Shown here: in pieces, positions 34,816 to 44,535 of the stretch
How the letters are laid out: every line of letters begins with the position of its first letter
How positions within the stretch are numbered: the stretch's first letter is position 1
Assembly: GCF_000317675.1 (NCBI RefSeq)
Contig: NC_019776.1
Span: forward strand, 2,542,001-2,606,000
From: Cyanobacterium aponinum PCC 10605
Lineage (GTDB): Bacteria; Cyanobacteriota; Cyanobacteriia; Cyanobacteriales; Cyanobacteriaceae
Length of the DNA: 64,000 nt
Direction of reading: 5' to 3'
Notes under the pieces: generated by a model
What the model was told of the DNA's origin: nothing
Databases searched by the model: none
The model's input: the letters and a program-made list of their open reading frames with translations, nothing else
Made by a program: the position numbers and the translations under genes

Positions 34816-36036
34816 ATGAAACAACGATATAACTATAGAATTCATCCTACGTCACAGCAAGAACAGTTGTTAGCTCAACTGTTTGGTTGTTGTCGTGTGG
34901 TTTATAATGATGGGGTAGCGTTGTGTCAGCAAATCTATAAAGAAGGAGGTAAAAAACCAAGTAATAGTGAACTTCAAAAACTGTTAATCACCCAAGCCAA
35001 GAAAACTGAAAAAAGAGAATGGTTGTCAAAGGTTAGTGCAATCCCTTTGCAACAATCACTAAATGATTTTAACATCGCCTATCAGAACTTTTTTAATTCC
35101 TGTCAGGGAAAAAGAAAGGGAAAAAAAGTAAAACCGCCTAAGTTTAAGTCGAGAAAATCAAATCAATCAGCACGGTTCACTCGTGGTGGTTTTAAAGTTG
35201 GGCAACATAAAATTAAGTTGGCAAAAATAGGTAAAGTAAAAATTATCTGGTCAAGAAAATTGCCTAACCCACCATCATCGGCAACAGTGATCAAAGATTC
35301 TGCCAGTCGGTATTTTATTTCTTTTGTGGTGGAGACAATCCCTGAAAAATTGCCTGACAATGGTCAAAGTGTGGGGATTGATTTAGGAATTGAAACTTTT
35401 GCAACTCTAAGCAATGGGCAAAAGATAAAATCTTCTAAACCATTAAAGAAATATCAAAGGAAACTGAGACGTTGCCAGAGAAATTTAAGTAGAAAGAAAA
35501 AAGGGAGTAAAAGAGATGAAAAGGCAAGAAAAAGAGTAGCTAAAGTTCACAGTAAAATAAAAGACACTCGCACTGATTTTCTACATAAATTGTCAACGGA
35601 TATTATTCGTGAAAACCAAACGATAGTATTAGAAGATTTGAACGTCAGTGCCATGGTAAAAAACCGTAAATTAAGTAAAGCAATTAGCGATCTGGGATGG
35701 GGTACATTTAGGACTCTGCTAGAAGCAAAATCTGTAATGTATGGTAGAGAGTTTATTGTGATTGATCGGTGGATACCAACATCTCAAGTATGTTCTAATT
35801 GTGGATTTAATGGCGGTAAAAAAGAATTAAATATAAGAGAATGGACTTGCATTAATTGCGGTGTAGTGCATGATCGTGATATTAATGCAAGTAAAAATAT
35901 CTTAGTCGCTGGAGGGCATTCAGAGACTTTAAACGGACGTGGAGCAGGGCGTAAGACTAGCATAAAGTTAGCAGTAGGCGATGAAGCGTCAACCCACCGA
36001 GAGATTAGATTTAAGCACTTAAGTCTATTCCAGTAG
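34816..36036 (+). CDS. tnpB: TnpB RNA-guided endonuclease (IS200/IS605 family)
   Basis: 406-residue Cas12-ancestor nuclease, which with its omega RNA cuts sites next to a short motif and helps keep the element in place. RuvC residues appear intact: Asp in VGIDLGIETFA (about 187), Glu in IVLEDLNVSAM (about 271) and Asp in HDRDINASKN (about 353), with the four-cysteine finger CSNCGF/CINCG between them. The N-terminal start MKQRYNYRIHPTSQQEQLL is typical. Its C-terminal coding part and the right end would form the omega RNA. No tnpA nearby. Probably active as protein. Confidence 0.93.
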   Translation: MKQRYNYRIHPTSQQEQLLAQLFGCCRVVYNDGVALCQQIYKEGGKKPSNSELQKLLITQAKKTEKREWLSKVSAIPLQQSLNDFNIAYQNFFNSCQGKRKGKKVKPPKFKSRKSNQSARFTRGGFKVGQHKIKLAKIGKVKIIWSRKLPNPPSSATVIKDSASRYFISFVVETIPEKLPDNGQSVGIDLGIETFATLSNGQKIKSSKPLKKYQRKLRRCQRNLSRKKKGSKRDEKARKRVAKVHSKIKDTRTDFLHKLSTDIIRENQTIVLEDLNVSAMVKNRKLSKAISDLGWGTFRTLLEAKSVMYGREFIVIDRWIPTSQVCSNCGFNGGKKELNIREWTCINCGVVHDRDINASKNILVAGGHSETLNGRGAGRKTSIKLAVGDEASTHREIRFKHLSLFQ

Positions 36037-36071
36037 GAATCCCGTCGCCTTCAGGCACGGGAGGATGTCAA
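35900..36071 (+). ncRNA. Predicted TnpB omega RNA (right-end RNA)
   Basis: In TnpB elements the guide RNA is made from the 3' part of the gene through the right end. Here that gives an RNA ending GCACGGGAGGATGTCAA at 36071, so the guide would be the flanking sequence starting TAGCCCCATCACAGCTTT at about 36072. The 5' limit is approximate. Confidence 0.6.
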
Positions 36072-36110
36072 TAGCCCCATCACAGCTTTAATTATCAAAG
36101 ACACGATAAC

Positions 36111-36944
36111 CTAAATCAAAATTGTCTCCGTGATTTCTGTAATTTCTTCTACCGAAAGAGGTTGTATCTCAAAACGACATTGAAAACACTCGGCGGCGGC
36201 TTCTACCAAAACATTGACTATTTTGGGCAAAATTAAGCCACTGGGTATATTGATTTGAGGCGGAGATGAATTAAATACTTGCTCATATAGAGTGCAATCG
36301 CCAAGTGATGTTGTGCGATCGCATTTTAACATCATTGAACCATGTTGCAATATATATTTTCCTTGTCTTAACTGAGCACTTCCAATAAATTTATTACCCT
36401 TATCATCCATTAAATCAGCATTAGTAGCTAAGGAAAAACAATTTGCTGAATTTAAGTATTTTTGTTTTGGCTTTCCTAAATGAAGAGATAAACCCAACTT
36501 TTTCCAACCTAAAATCAGAAATTGACAAATTTCCTCATAAGTCTCTGTGACAGTGCCTTGGGAATAAGACGTAACAACACTATAGGTTAAATCCCCTTGG
36601 TGTAAAACCCCTCTGCCTCCTGTGGGGCGTTTAACAATTTCTAAAGGTTGATTTTCATAGGTTAAATTTTGCCAATGGGGAGGAATATGTCTTTTTTGGC
36701 TAACCCCAATAGAAATAGCTGGAGGATTCCATGTATAAAACCGGAGAGATGGAGGATGATTTTTTTCTTTATGTTGCTTAAGCAACCAAAGGTCGATCGC
36801 CATTTGTAGTTTCCCACTAGCACAAAACAGGGGGATTAATCGCCAGACAGGTTTTTGATTAAGAAACATTTTCGGGATTAGAGACACAGATAAGTTTCTA
36901 TCTATTCTAATTGGAATATTGTATAGTGGATAGTGAATAGTCAA
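36111..36944 (-). CDS. Lipoate/octanoate protein ligase family (BPL/LplA/LipB)
   Basis: 277-residue member of the biotin/lipoate ligase fold that attaches octanoate or lipoate to a lysine. Seen: RFYTWNPPAISIGVSQ (residues about 64-79), the acyl-binding loop VKRPTGGRGVLHQGDLTYSV, the conserved lysine in KFIGSAQLRQGKYILQHGSM. The true start may be the ATG at 36869 (MFLNQKPVWRLIP), since the first 25 residues look unlike the family. Known relatives act in lipoate scavenging or relay; which one is not clear. Convergent with tnpB. Confidence 0.85.
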   Translation of the reverse strand: MTIHYPLYNIPIRIDRNLSVSLIPKMFLNQKPVWRLIPLFCASGKLQMAIDLWLLKQHKEKNHPPSLRFYTWNPPAISIGVSQKRHIPPHWQNLTYENQPLEIVKRPTGGRGVLHQGDLTYSVVTSYSQGTVTETYEEICQFLILGWKKLGLSLHLGKPKQKYLNSANCFSLATNADLMDDKGNKFIGSAQLRQGKYILQHGSMMLKCDRTTSLGDCTLYEQVFNSSPPQINIPSGLILPKIVNVLVEAAAECFQCRFEIQPLSVEEITEITETILI

Positions 36945-37448
36945 TAGTTGATACGAAGAAACTTCTACTCATTACTTGTTTCCTCCCATCCCCTCATCAC
37001 CCCCAGTAGTCCCTAACACAACTTTTGTTGCTTAATCATTGTATGAAATGTACTGAAATTATGCCAAAAATTGAGACATCAAAATATTATCACTATTGCT
37101 TATTCTCTATTCCACCTGAATTCGATATAAGAATATCCGATTGGGGTAGGTTTTCAGTTTAATTTTTTCGAAAATTAATCCCGCCGTCACTCATTCTAAA
37201 AACAATAAAATCAGCTTATTAACTCTTTTTATCAAAATCTATTTACTTTAACTCCATTTATGACCGAAGGCGAAATCTCTGAACTCAGTTCGTTTTCTAT
37301 TACCTACCTAAATGATAAATAACTAAAATCAGCAACACCACAAAATTTTTTTAGCAAGAATAACTTATTATTCCCCCTTATGGGTAAAGAGAAAAGACTG
37401 TTTAAAGATATGATGATTAGGTATTCACAATTTTTTGGAGCAGTCTAA
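36945..37448. other. Spacer before hupE, repeat debris
   Basis: About 500 bases with recurring words (AGTGAATAGTCAATAGTTGA, CCCATCCCCTCATCACCCC) and a piece CACCTGAATTCGATATAAGA (about 37112) resembling the dispersed AACCTGAGTTCGATATAA ends. No gene or riboswitch recognised. Confidence 0.55.
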
Positions 37449-38078
37449 ATGAAGAAAAGTTTATCAATAAACAGTAGATTAATTCTATCGACAATTTTAC
37501 TTCTATTAATTGCAACTCCTGCATATGCTCACCATGCGATGGGAGGAGAAACACCCAATAGTTTTCTTGCTGGATTGATTTCAGGTTTGGCTCATCCTAT
37601 TATTGGTTTAGATCATTTAGCCTTTGTGATAGGGGTAGGATTTTTGGCTAGTTTCTTTTCTTGGGGTATGACAATACCTTTAAGTTTTGTTTTAACTTCC
37701 ATTTTGGGTACAGTTGTACATTTAATGAACATTGATTTACCCTTGCCAGAATTAATTATTTCTCTATCTGTTTTTGTGACAGGTATTCTTTTAACCAGAG
37801 ACAGAATTTTACCTCAATTTGTGGTGATAAGTTTAGCTGTGGTTGCAGGTATTTTTCATGGTTACGCCTACGGAGAAAGTATTATTGGGGCGCAAACAAC
37901 TCCCTTAATATCTTATTTAGCAGGTTTTGCTATTACTCAAAGTTTTATCAGTTTCACGGCTTATCAATTAGGAAAATATTGGCAAAAGAATTCTTCATCT
38001 GCCTTGAATCTCAAATTTGTAGGTTATCTTATCTGCGGTATGGGTATTATTTTTACTGCCGGATTTTTCGGTGTATAA
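37449..38078 (+). CDS. HupE/UreJ family membrane protein
   Basis: 209 residues with a signal-like first segment, a histidine pair after it (AYAHHAMGGETP) and about six membrane helices. The family signature HPIIGLDHLAFVIGVG (about 49-64) and the later FHGYAYGES (about 137) give further metal-binding histidines. Relatives accompany NiFe hydrogenase or urease and transport nickel or cobalt. Neither hydrogenase nor urease is in the window, so the metal is a guess. A TTGGAG ribosome-binding site precedes the ATG. Confidence 0.9.
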   Translation: MKKSLSINSRLILSTILLLLIATPAYAHHAMGGETPNSFLAGLISGLAHPIIGLDHLAFVIGVGFLASFFSWGMTIPLSFVLTSILGTVVHLMNIDLPLPELIISLSVFVTGILLTRDRILPQFVVISLAVVAGIFHGYAYGESIIGAQTTPLISYLAGFAITQSFISFTAYQLGKYWQKNSSSALNLKFVGYLICGMGIIFTAGFFGV

Positions 38079-38226
38079 GTATCACTAAATATAAATATAA
38101 GTTGCGTTAATTTTTGCAACACTGCCCTCACTACCCCAATTCAATAATCTCATTTTATTTTTATTTTTTTTCGGTAAAACGGTTAAAATAATTTAGCAAT
38201 TAGCTGAAACTAATTCTATAACTATA

Positions 38227-40029
38227 ATGTTTGTTCCTCTAGTTAGTGCGATTCTTGCTATCATAATTTCTGTTGCTAGTTTCTATTTATTACAAGGTGA
38301 ATTTCCTTTTATTTCTGATAATTTATCCAAAGTAGTAAAAAAAAATAAACTAATTTTCATCGGCTTAAATCTTATAGCTTTTGCTTTATTTTTAGGCTTG
38401 GTAGGATATTGGTTAAAACTTGGTGGTAATTTTCGCTACATCAGATTATTAATAATAATTGTGGGCTTAATTTGTGTAAAAATACCCTTAGCAAAAAACA
38501 TCAATTTATTCCCTAATATCAATCCTTTTTTTAAAAGAATTATTACTATTAATAACTCTCAGGCTTTACAAGTTTTTGCGGGAATAATTGTCAGTTTTTT
38601 AGCTTTAAAAAGTATTGTGGCGGTGGATTGGCCTAATGGTGATAGTTGGATGTATCAATTACCTTTTGCCGCTCGTTTTTGGGGAATGGTTTCTCCTCAA
38701 GAATATGTTTTTGAAGTTGAAAGAGAACCTTTTTATAATGCTTCGACGATGTTACCCAATATTTTGCAGGGTTTTTTTTGGTGGCTGTTTGGCTTAGAGC
38801 GTCCTCAAGGGGCAAATTTAGTTAGTTTTTTTAGCTTCATTGGTTATCTTATTTTTGTTAAACATTATCTGAAAATTCCTTACTATTTATCATCTTTAGC
38901 TTTATTAGCTGTTCCTTTATTTCATATTGCTGTTACCAGTGCTTATGTAGATTTATTTACTAATATTGGTTTTTCTATCACTATTATCATTACCTATTTA
39001 TTATTTATTAAGGAAGACTTTATTAAAGCGAAAAACGTTATTATTTTTATCATTGGTGGATTTATTGCCGCTAACAGTAAGTATCTTTTAGTACCACCTT
39101 TATTTTTATTAATTTTAGTAGTTTTGGGTAGAATTTTGTGGTTAATTTTTTATCGCTTCAATCCTGTTAATAAAGTAAAAAATACTGTTAAATTATTAAT
39201 AATTAGCTTTACTTCTGGATTATTAATTTTTGCAACAGAGGTTAAAAATTTATGGTTTTATCAAAATCCTTTTTATCCTTTAAAAGTTTCTCTTTTTGGT
39301 TATGAATTAAATCACACAGTTGTACCTAGTTCTACCTATATGGCAGATGCGATCGCATCTATGTCTCCTATTCAAAGATGGATATTTTCTCTATTAGAAA
39401 TAGGTGCTTTTGATGAGCGTCGCCCTTGGCCTTGGACTATTGCAATGGACTATGTGCCTTTAGAAGCGGATAGTTTTGGTATGGGGGGATATTTTGCTTT
39501 TTATGTAATATTTAATGTGGTTTTATTTGCTTTTTTATGTAAGAAAAAGAACCCTGAAACTAGAACAGCTTTAATATTTATAATTGTTTTAAGTTTGATA
39601 ACACCATTTATGCCTTTTTCTTACCAATTACGTTACTATATGTACTGGATAATAATATTAATTTCCTTAAATTTATACTTATTAATTAATCATTATTCTT
39701 TCACTAAAAATAAATGGCTAAAACCTGAAAATTATGGTTATGTTGCCGCAATGGTGTTAATGATTTTTGCTATCTTAACTCGTTGGGACTTTACTTATCC
39801 GAATGCTATGTCATTAGAAAAATTCATGAGTAGTCGAGTAGATCAAGAAATTATCGCAGATATAGAAGAAAATGAAGAAGTTTGTTTAGTTGGTTTTACT
39901 CCTCTAACTTTTCTTTATAGCTCCAGTTTCCATGAAGGAAGAAATTACTCTGTGAAAGCCGAATTTAATCTCAGTGAAGAAGAAGTAAGAGAAAAATGTG
40001 ATTCTCGCCGCATTATTCGTAAAAATTAA
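38227..40029 (+). CDS. Polytopic membrane protein, GT-C glycosyltransferase-like
   Basis: 600 residues with some 12-14 predicted membrane helices. An acidic motif in the first large loop (AVDWPNGDSWMYQLPFAARF, about 136-155) is where GT-C enzymes carry their catalytic Asp, and aromatic/proline loops (EREPFYNASTMLPNI, NLWFYQNPFYPLKV) are typical of sugar transferases using lipid-linked donors. The last 80 residues lie outside the membrane (EIIADIEENEEVCLVG). No neighbouring polysaccharide genes, so the acceptor is unknown and the assignment is a fold-level guess. Confidence 0.7.
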   Translation: MFVPLVSAILAIIISVASFYLLQGEFPFISDNLSKVVKKNKLIFIGLNLIAFALFLGLVGYWLKLGGNFRYIRLLIIIVGLICVKIPLAKNINLFPNINPFFKRIITINNSQALQVFAGIIVSFLALKSIVAVDWPNGDSWMYQLPFAARFWGMVSPQEYVFEVEREPFYNASTMLPNILQGFFWWLFGLERPQGANLVSFFSFIGYLIFVKHYLKIPYYLSSLALLAVPLFHIAVTSAYVDLFTNIGFSITIIITYLLFIKEDFIKAKNVIIFIIGGFIAANSKYLLVPPLFLLILVVLGRILWLIFYRFNPVNKVKNTVKLLIISFTSGLLIFATEVKNLWFYQNPFYPLKVSLFGYELNHTVVPSSTYMADAIASMSPIQRWIFSLLEIGAFDERRPWPWTIAMDYVPLEADSFGMGGYFAFYVIFNVVLFAFLCKKKNPETRTALIFIIVLSLITPFMPFSYQLRYYMYWIIILISLNLYLLINHYSFTKNKWLKPENYGYVAAMVLMIFAILTRWDFTYPNAMSLEKFMSSRVDQEIIADIEENEEVCLVGFTPLTFLYSSSFHEGRNYSVKAEFNLSEEEVREKCDSRRIIRKN

Positions 40030-41097
40030 GGAAAGGTAAAAAAGCGAAGTAAAAAGGCTAAGAACAGATAAGCTAGAATTTCATCTAATTTTACTGGTTA
40101 ACCTGAGTTTTGAATAAGCTGAAAGCATTATTTTCTCGCAGTCAGAAAACCTTATAGCTTCTTCTTAGAAATAACGATAAAATTACCTTAACCCGAACTG
40201 ACGTTAAATATATTCACCCCTACCACCCCAAAACCCTAAGCCCCTACTTCCCCCTTTCCCCTCATCACCTCATCCCCTCATCCCCTAATACCTGCAACCT
40301 GACACCTAACCTTGTCGGATATTCTTAAACCGAACTGAGGTTGGTTAGGTTAGAGAAAAGACAAACCCTTCTGTATCTACCCTTTTAAGAGAAGAAAGAG
40401 AAAGGTTGAGTATTTTGGTCATTACTCACGTTATCTACCTTCAATCTAAGAAAATTAAGTTCCCTACTATGGAAAATTCACCAAAGATGATAATATAACA
40501 AATCATCAACATTGCTATGTTACCTTACTATTAGTTCCTTATCTCAGATGAAAAATAGTCTTAAATAACTTTAATTCACCGGCAGAAGTATAATTCCACT
40601 AATTTTTTGTTGGTTTTTCTGCTATATAGTTATACTTTGTGTCTATTTTTTACCATGATATTTTATTCGATGGCATTGTCATTTTATATTAAACCTTATT
40701 CTCATGAATATATGTCATCGGTTTTCACAAAACTAATAATTAGAACAATAAATGTTGATAACTACAATGATTATTGTTATTTATAAATAAATTTTTTATA
40801 TCTTACTTCTTATTTTAAATCAATTAACATTAATTATTATTAGAATTATTTTTTATCGAGACTAACTATATTTTTTATAATCATCAGTTAGTAAATTATC
40901 GTAAAAATATTAATAAATTTCTTAAAATTTAAAATAAATATATCCATCATGTATAGTGAATTCATTAGGATTAAATTATCACTTTTCTACTAATTATCTT
41001 TATTTTTTTGTCAATTAAACACAATATTTTCTATATATTAAATTAAACATTTTATTATTTTATTTATCCTCATTCATTGTAATTACTAAAATTAAAT
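40030..41097. other. Long AT-rich spacer with dispersed repeats
   Basis: About 1.07 kb with no coding frame. 40100-40342 contains AACCTGAG, then CCCGAACTGACGTT at 40193-40206 and CCGAACTGAGGTT at 40330-40342, ends of the dispersed repeat family, with the usual ACCTGACACCTA words between. 40480-41097 is almost pure A/T, with no feature seen. Confidence 0.65.
40100..40342. repeat. Dispersed AACCTSAGTTCG repeat, composite copy
   Basis: Begins AACCTGAGTTTTGAATAAGC and ends TCTTAAACCGAACTGAGGTT; an internal inverse end (AACCCGAACTGACGTT) suggests two nested or joined copies. Lies 70 bases past the stop of the membrane-protein gene. Confidence 0.65.
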
Positions 41098-44000
41098 ATG
41101 TCAATTTTACATGGAAGTTTTTTAATTAAAAAAGAAGAAAAATACTTTATTATTTGGGGAGAAAAGTGGAGAAATATAGAGAAAGAAAAGTTTGATTTAG
41201 AGGCAGAGTTTTTATATATTTACCCTTTTTTAATTGAAGATAAGCAAGAATTAGGTGAGCTTTTAAAACAGAATTCTTTGGGCGGTATAATTTCTGATGA
41301 AGCTATAAATAATGAAGATCCTGAATCTTTTTGGCAGTGGGAAATGGCTTTATTTCCTGTTCAGAAAAAACCAAAATCAAAAACGGTTATACCTCTCCTT
41401 TATGAGCATTATTTGGGTATTAGCAATAAATTAAGTTCTGTTATTCTCTATCCTTGGGATGTGTGCGGAGTTAAGTTAAGCATGGATCAACTCTTAAGGC
41501 TATTACAACAGTTACCCTTAAATAAAGTAGATTATATAGCCCCTGATCTAAGATTTTGGAGTCATGTTTATCGTTGGTCTTTAGATTTAATTTGTCGTCA
41601 AAAATTTATTCCTAGTATTGATGAGAAAAATAACTGTTTTTGGCAACCTTTATTAGATAGTAATATTGATCAGGGTCGATTAGCTCATTTTATACAATTA
41701 ATGCCCTCTATTTGTCGTTGTTATGTAGAAAATGAAGACGATCCTAATATTCCTCAACAAAAGTTAATTTTAGAATTTTTAGCTACTATTTTAGATGCTC
41801 AAATAAGATGTTTATTAACAAATATTTCTACCCCTGTTAATAATGAATTAATGGTGCAAACTTGGTTAGAATCATTGAATAGTGAGGAAAAAAGTAAATG
41901 TCATTTATCTTCTTTAGATAATAAAAGACTACAAATGGCTTTTGATAATTGGACTTTACCGATTCAAGAAAACTTAATTTCTTCTGATTATCAATTGGTC
42001 AAAAAACAATATAGACTTTGTTTCAAATTACAGCCTCCTAGTGGGCAAAATCAAACAGATAATTACGATAATTGGAAACTAGATTATTATTTACAAGCGA
42101 TAGATAATCCTGATTTTTTAATTCCTACCGAGCAAATTTGGTTACATCCTCACCCCCAATTAGAAATAGGCGATCGCATCATTGATAATCCTCAAGAAAT
42201 CATTTTGAAGGGGTTAGGATTAGCGGCGAAATTCTATGAACCGATAGCGGAAAGTTTACAAGAATCAATGCCGAATTATTGCTCTTTAAATGCAATTTCT
42301 GCTTATCAATTTATTCGCAGTGCGGTATGGCAATTACAAGATAATGGATTAGGAATAATTTTACCCAATGGTTTAAATAGTGGTGTTGATGAAAAACGTT
42401 TGGGAGTAAAAATAGAAGCCAAAGTTAACCTTAAAAAAGGTGAAAGATTAAACTTAAATACTCTACTCAATTATAATTTGAAAGTTGCCGTAGGGGATAA
42501 AACTTTAACCAAAAAAGAGTTTCAAAATTTACTGGCACAAAAATCTCCTATTGTAGAAATTGACGGACAATGGTTAGCCTTACAACCCGCCGATGTCAAA
42601 GCCGCAGAAGACATTTTAAATAATACTGATTCTGGCACTAATTTAACCGTAGAAGATGCTTTGCGCTTGAGTAGCGGGAACAGTGAAACCATCGCCAAAT
42701 TACCCGTTGTCGCCTTTGAAAGTAGCGGTGCTTTGGCAGATTTAATCAATAGTATTAATGACAATCAAAAAGTAGAAGTATTGAGTTCACCAAAAGATTT
42801 TCAAGGTACTTTGCGCCCTTATCAAGAATTAGGATTTAGCTGGTTATATTTTTTACAAAAATGGAATTTAGGCGGATGTTTAGCCGATGATATGGGATTA
42901 GGAAAAACGATACAATTAATTGCTTTTATCTTAACTTTAAAAGAGAAAAAAGAGCTAAATAAACCTAGTTTAATTGTTGCCCCAACTTCGGTTTTAAATA
43001 ACTGGGCAAGGGAAATAAAAAAATTCGCTCCTTCTTTAAATGCCTTAATTCATCATGGGGATAATCGTAGTAAGGAAAAAGAGTTTGTTAAGACTAGCAA
43101 AAAATTAGATATTATCATCACCAGTTATTCTTTAGTTTATAGAGATTTTGATACGTTAAACTTAGTAGAATGGCAAGGAATTATTCTCGATGAGGCACAA
43201 AATATCAAAAATCCTCAAGCAAAACAAACTCAAGCAGTTCATGAATTAAATTCTGAATTTAGAATTGCTTTAACGGGTACACCTGTAGAAAATAGACTCT
43301 CAGAATTATGGTCAATTTTAGAGTTTTTAAACCCCGGTTATTTAGGGACACAACAATTTTTCCAACGGCGTTTTACCTTGCCTATTGAAAAATATGGGGA
43401 TCAACATTCCTTACAAACCTTACGCTCTTTAGTACAACCTTTTATTTTGAGACGCTTAAAAACAGACAAAAATATTATTCAAGATTTACCTGAAAAACAG
43501 GAAATGAATGTCTATTGTGGATTATCTAGTGAACAAGCTCAATTATATCAAAATTTAGTGGATGAATCCTTAGAAAAAATTAACGAAACTACGGGAATTA
43601 AACGTCATGGTTTAGTATTAACTTTGCTGATGAAATTAAAGCAAGTTTGCAATCATCCTGCTCATTTATTAAAAGAAGAAAAGCTCAATTTTTCCTCTCG
43701 CTCTGGTAAATTGTTACGCCTAGAAGAGATGTTAGAAGAAGTTGTAGCAGAGGGCGATCGCAGCTTAATTTTTACTCAATTTGCAGAGTGGGGAAATCTA
43801 TTACAACCCTATTTGCGTAAAAAGCTAGGGGTTGAAGTACTATTTTTATCTGGTAGTACCAAAACAGAAAAACGCCAAGAAATGGTCGATCGCTTCCAAA
43901 ATGATCCTCAAGGGCCTCCGATATTTATACTATCATTAAAAGCAGGAGGAACAGGCTTAAATTTAACCAGAGCAAATCACGTTTTTCATTATGATAGATG

Positions 44001-44241
44001 GTGGAATCCTGCGGTGGAAAATCAGGCGACAGATAGAGCATATCGTATTGGACAAAAACAAAATGTTCAAGTGCATAAATTTGTTTGCAGTGGTACTTTG
44101 GAAGAAAAAATCAATGATATTTTGGAAAGTAAACAACAGTTAGCAGAACAAACAATTAATAGCGGAGAAGATTGGTTAACTAACCTTGATACCGATCAAC
44201 TAAGAGAGTTGCTTATTCTGGAAAGAAGCGCAATTATTTAA
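41098..44241 (+). CDS. SNF2/Swi2-family DEAD/DEAH helicase
   Basis: 1047-residue bacterial SNF2 ATPase (HepA/RapA-like group), likely a DNA translocase acting in repair or transcription. An N-terminal bacterial SNF2-associated region runs to about residue 480; then motif I DDMGLGKTIQLIAFIL (about 596), motif II DEAQ (about 700, with IILDEAQNIKNPQ), motif III ALTGTPVENRL, and C-terminal helicase motifs SLKAGGTGLNLT and NQATDRAYRIGQKQ (about 978). Full length with all motifs. It stands alone, preceded by a long AT-rich spacer. Confidence 0.93.
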   Translation: MSILHGSFLIKKEEKYFIIWGEKWRNIEKEKFDLEAEFLYIYPFLIEDKQELGELLKQNSLGGIISDEAINNEDPESFWQWEMALFPVQKKPKSKTVIPLLYEHYLGISNKLSSVILYPWDVCGVKLSMDQLLRLLQQLPLNKVDYIAPDLRFWSHVYRWSLDLICRQKFIPSIDEKNNCFWQPLLDSNIDQGRLAHFIQLMPSICRCYVENEDDPNIPQQKLILEFLATILDAQIRCLLTNISTPVNNELMVQTWLESLNSEEKSKCHLSSLDNKRLQMAFDNWTLPIQENLISSDYQLVKKQYRLCFKLQPPSGQNQTDNYDNWKLDYYLQAIDNPDFLIPTEQIWLHPHPQLEIGDRIIDNPQEIILKGLGLAAKFYEPIAESLQESMPNYCSLNAISAYQFIRSAVWQLQDNGLGIILPNGLNSGVDEKRLGVKIEAKVNLKKGERLNLNTLLNYNLKVAVGDKTLTKKEFQNLLAQKSPIVEIDGQWLALQPADVKAAEDILNNTDSGTNLTVEDALRLSSGNSETIAKLPVVAFESSGALADLINSINDNQKVEVLSSPKDFQGTLRPYQELGFSWLYFLQKWNLGGCLADDMGLGKTIQLIAFILTLKEKKELNKPSLIVAPTSVLNNWAREIKKFAPSLNALIHHGDNRSKEKEFVKTSKKLDIIITSYSLVYRDFDTLNLVEWQGIILDEAQNIKNPQAKQTQAVHELNSEFRIALTGTPVENRLSELWSILEFLNPGYLGTQQFFQRRFTLPIEKYGDQHSLQTLRSLVQPFILRRLKTDKNIIQDLPEKQEMNVYCGLSSEQAQLYQNLVDESLEKINETTGIKRHGLVLTLLMKLKQVCNHPAHLLKEEKLNFSSRSGKLLRLEEMLEEVVAEGDRSLIFTQFAEWGNLLQPYLRKKLGVEVLFLSGSTKTEKRQEMVDRFQNDPQGPPIFILSLKAGGTGLNLTRANHVFHYDRWWNPAVENQATDRAYRIGQKQNVQVHKFVCSGTLEEKINDILESKQQLAEQTINSGEDWLTNLDTDQLRELLILERSAII

Positions 44242-44249
44242 TGATATGA

Positions 44250-44535
44250 AACGAGGGAGGAATCCTGACTTTCAATATAACGAAGTAGGCAACCTCGGTT
44301 CGTTTGACGAATATTCCTTGAAGACTCTCACCATTAAATCAATAGATTGTAATGGGAGATTCTGAACTGCAATTACTTGCAATTCCCTCCTCTATCACGA
44401 GGGTTGCTAGGCTGACTGGTACTTACCTTACTGGGTCATACATCCATCTAGGAAACCTAGACACCATGCCAATTCATGGTTAGCCGTGACTCTCGGAGGG
44501 ACTCCCCGTAGGTGGACGTTAACTCCACATCATTA
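44250..44535 (-). ncRNA. Orphan IscB omega RNA (HEARO-like structured RNA)
   Basis: Read on the minus strand, about 280 nt rich in hairpins and with no frame: GTGGA-GTTAACG-TCCAC (44528-44512), ACCATG-AATTGG-CATGGT, CTAGG-TTT-CCTAG and CGAACCGAGGTTGCC, ending AAAGTCAGGATTCCTCCC. The order of the CATGGT stem, short CCTAG hairpin, CCCAGTAAGGTAAG and ACCAGTCAGCCTAGCAACCC resembles the core of known IscB omega RNAs (stem, then a GxCAGTTGAT-GGAGCAAT-like pseudoknot strand). No IscB or IsrB gene lies on either side; the RNA's 3' end is close to the SNF2 stop. Identification is by recall of the motif, not a model search. Confidence 0.6.

Larger units (their letters stand above)
34540..36071 (+). mobile_element. 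IS200/IS605-superfamily element with tnpB only
   Basis: The right end is clear: after the tnpB stop, GAATCCCGTCGCCTTCAGGC then ACGGGAGGATGTCAA, a hairpin (CCCGT/ACGGG) and the usual terminal GATGTCAA, ending near 36071. The left end is less sure; hairpin-forming sequences GCCTCGCCCTTTTAGGGCGA (about 34577) and AAAGGCGATGAGCC suggest it begins around 34540-34570. There is no tnpA, so the copy cannot move on its own. Confidence 0.75.

Noticed and set aside
37112-37320. Full dispersed repeat copy upstream of hupE
   Set aside because: The left end resembles the family, but no convincing matching right end was found, so it is noted only as debris.
44250-44535. Riboswitch or tmRNA
   Set aside because: It lies 3' of the SNF2 gene, not 5' of a gene in its direction, and no tag-peptide frame or tRNA-like ends are present.
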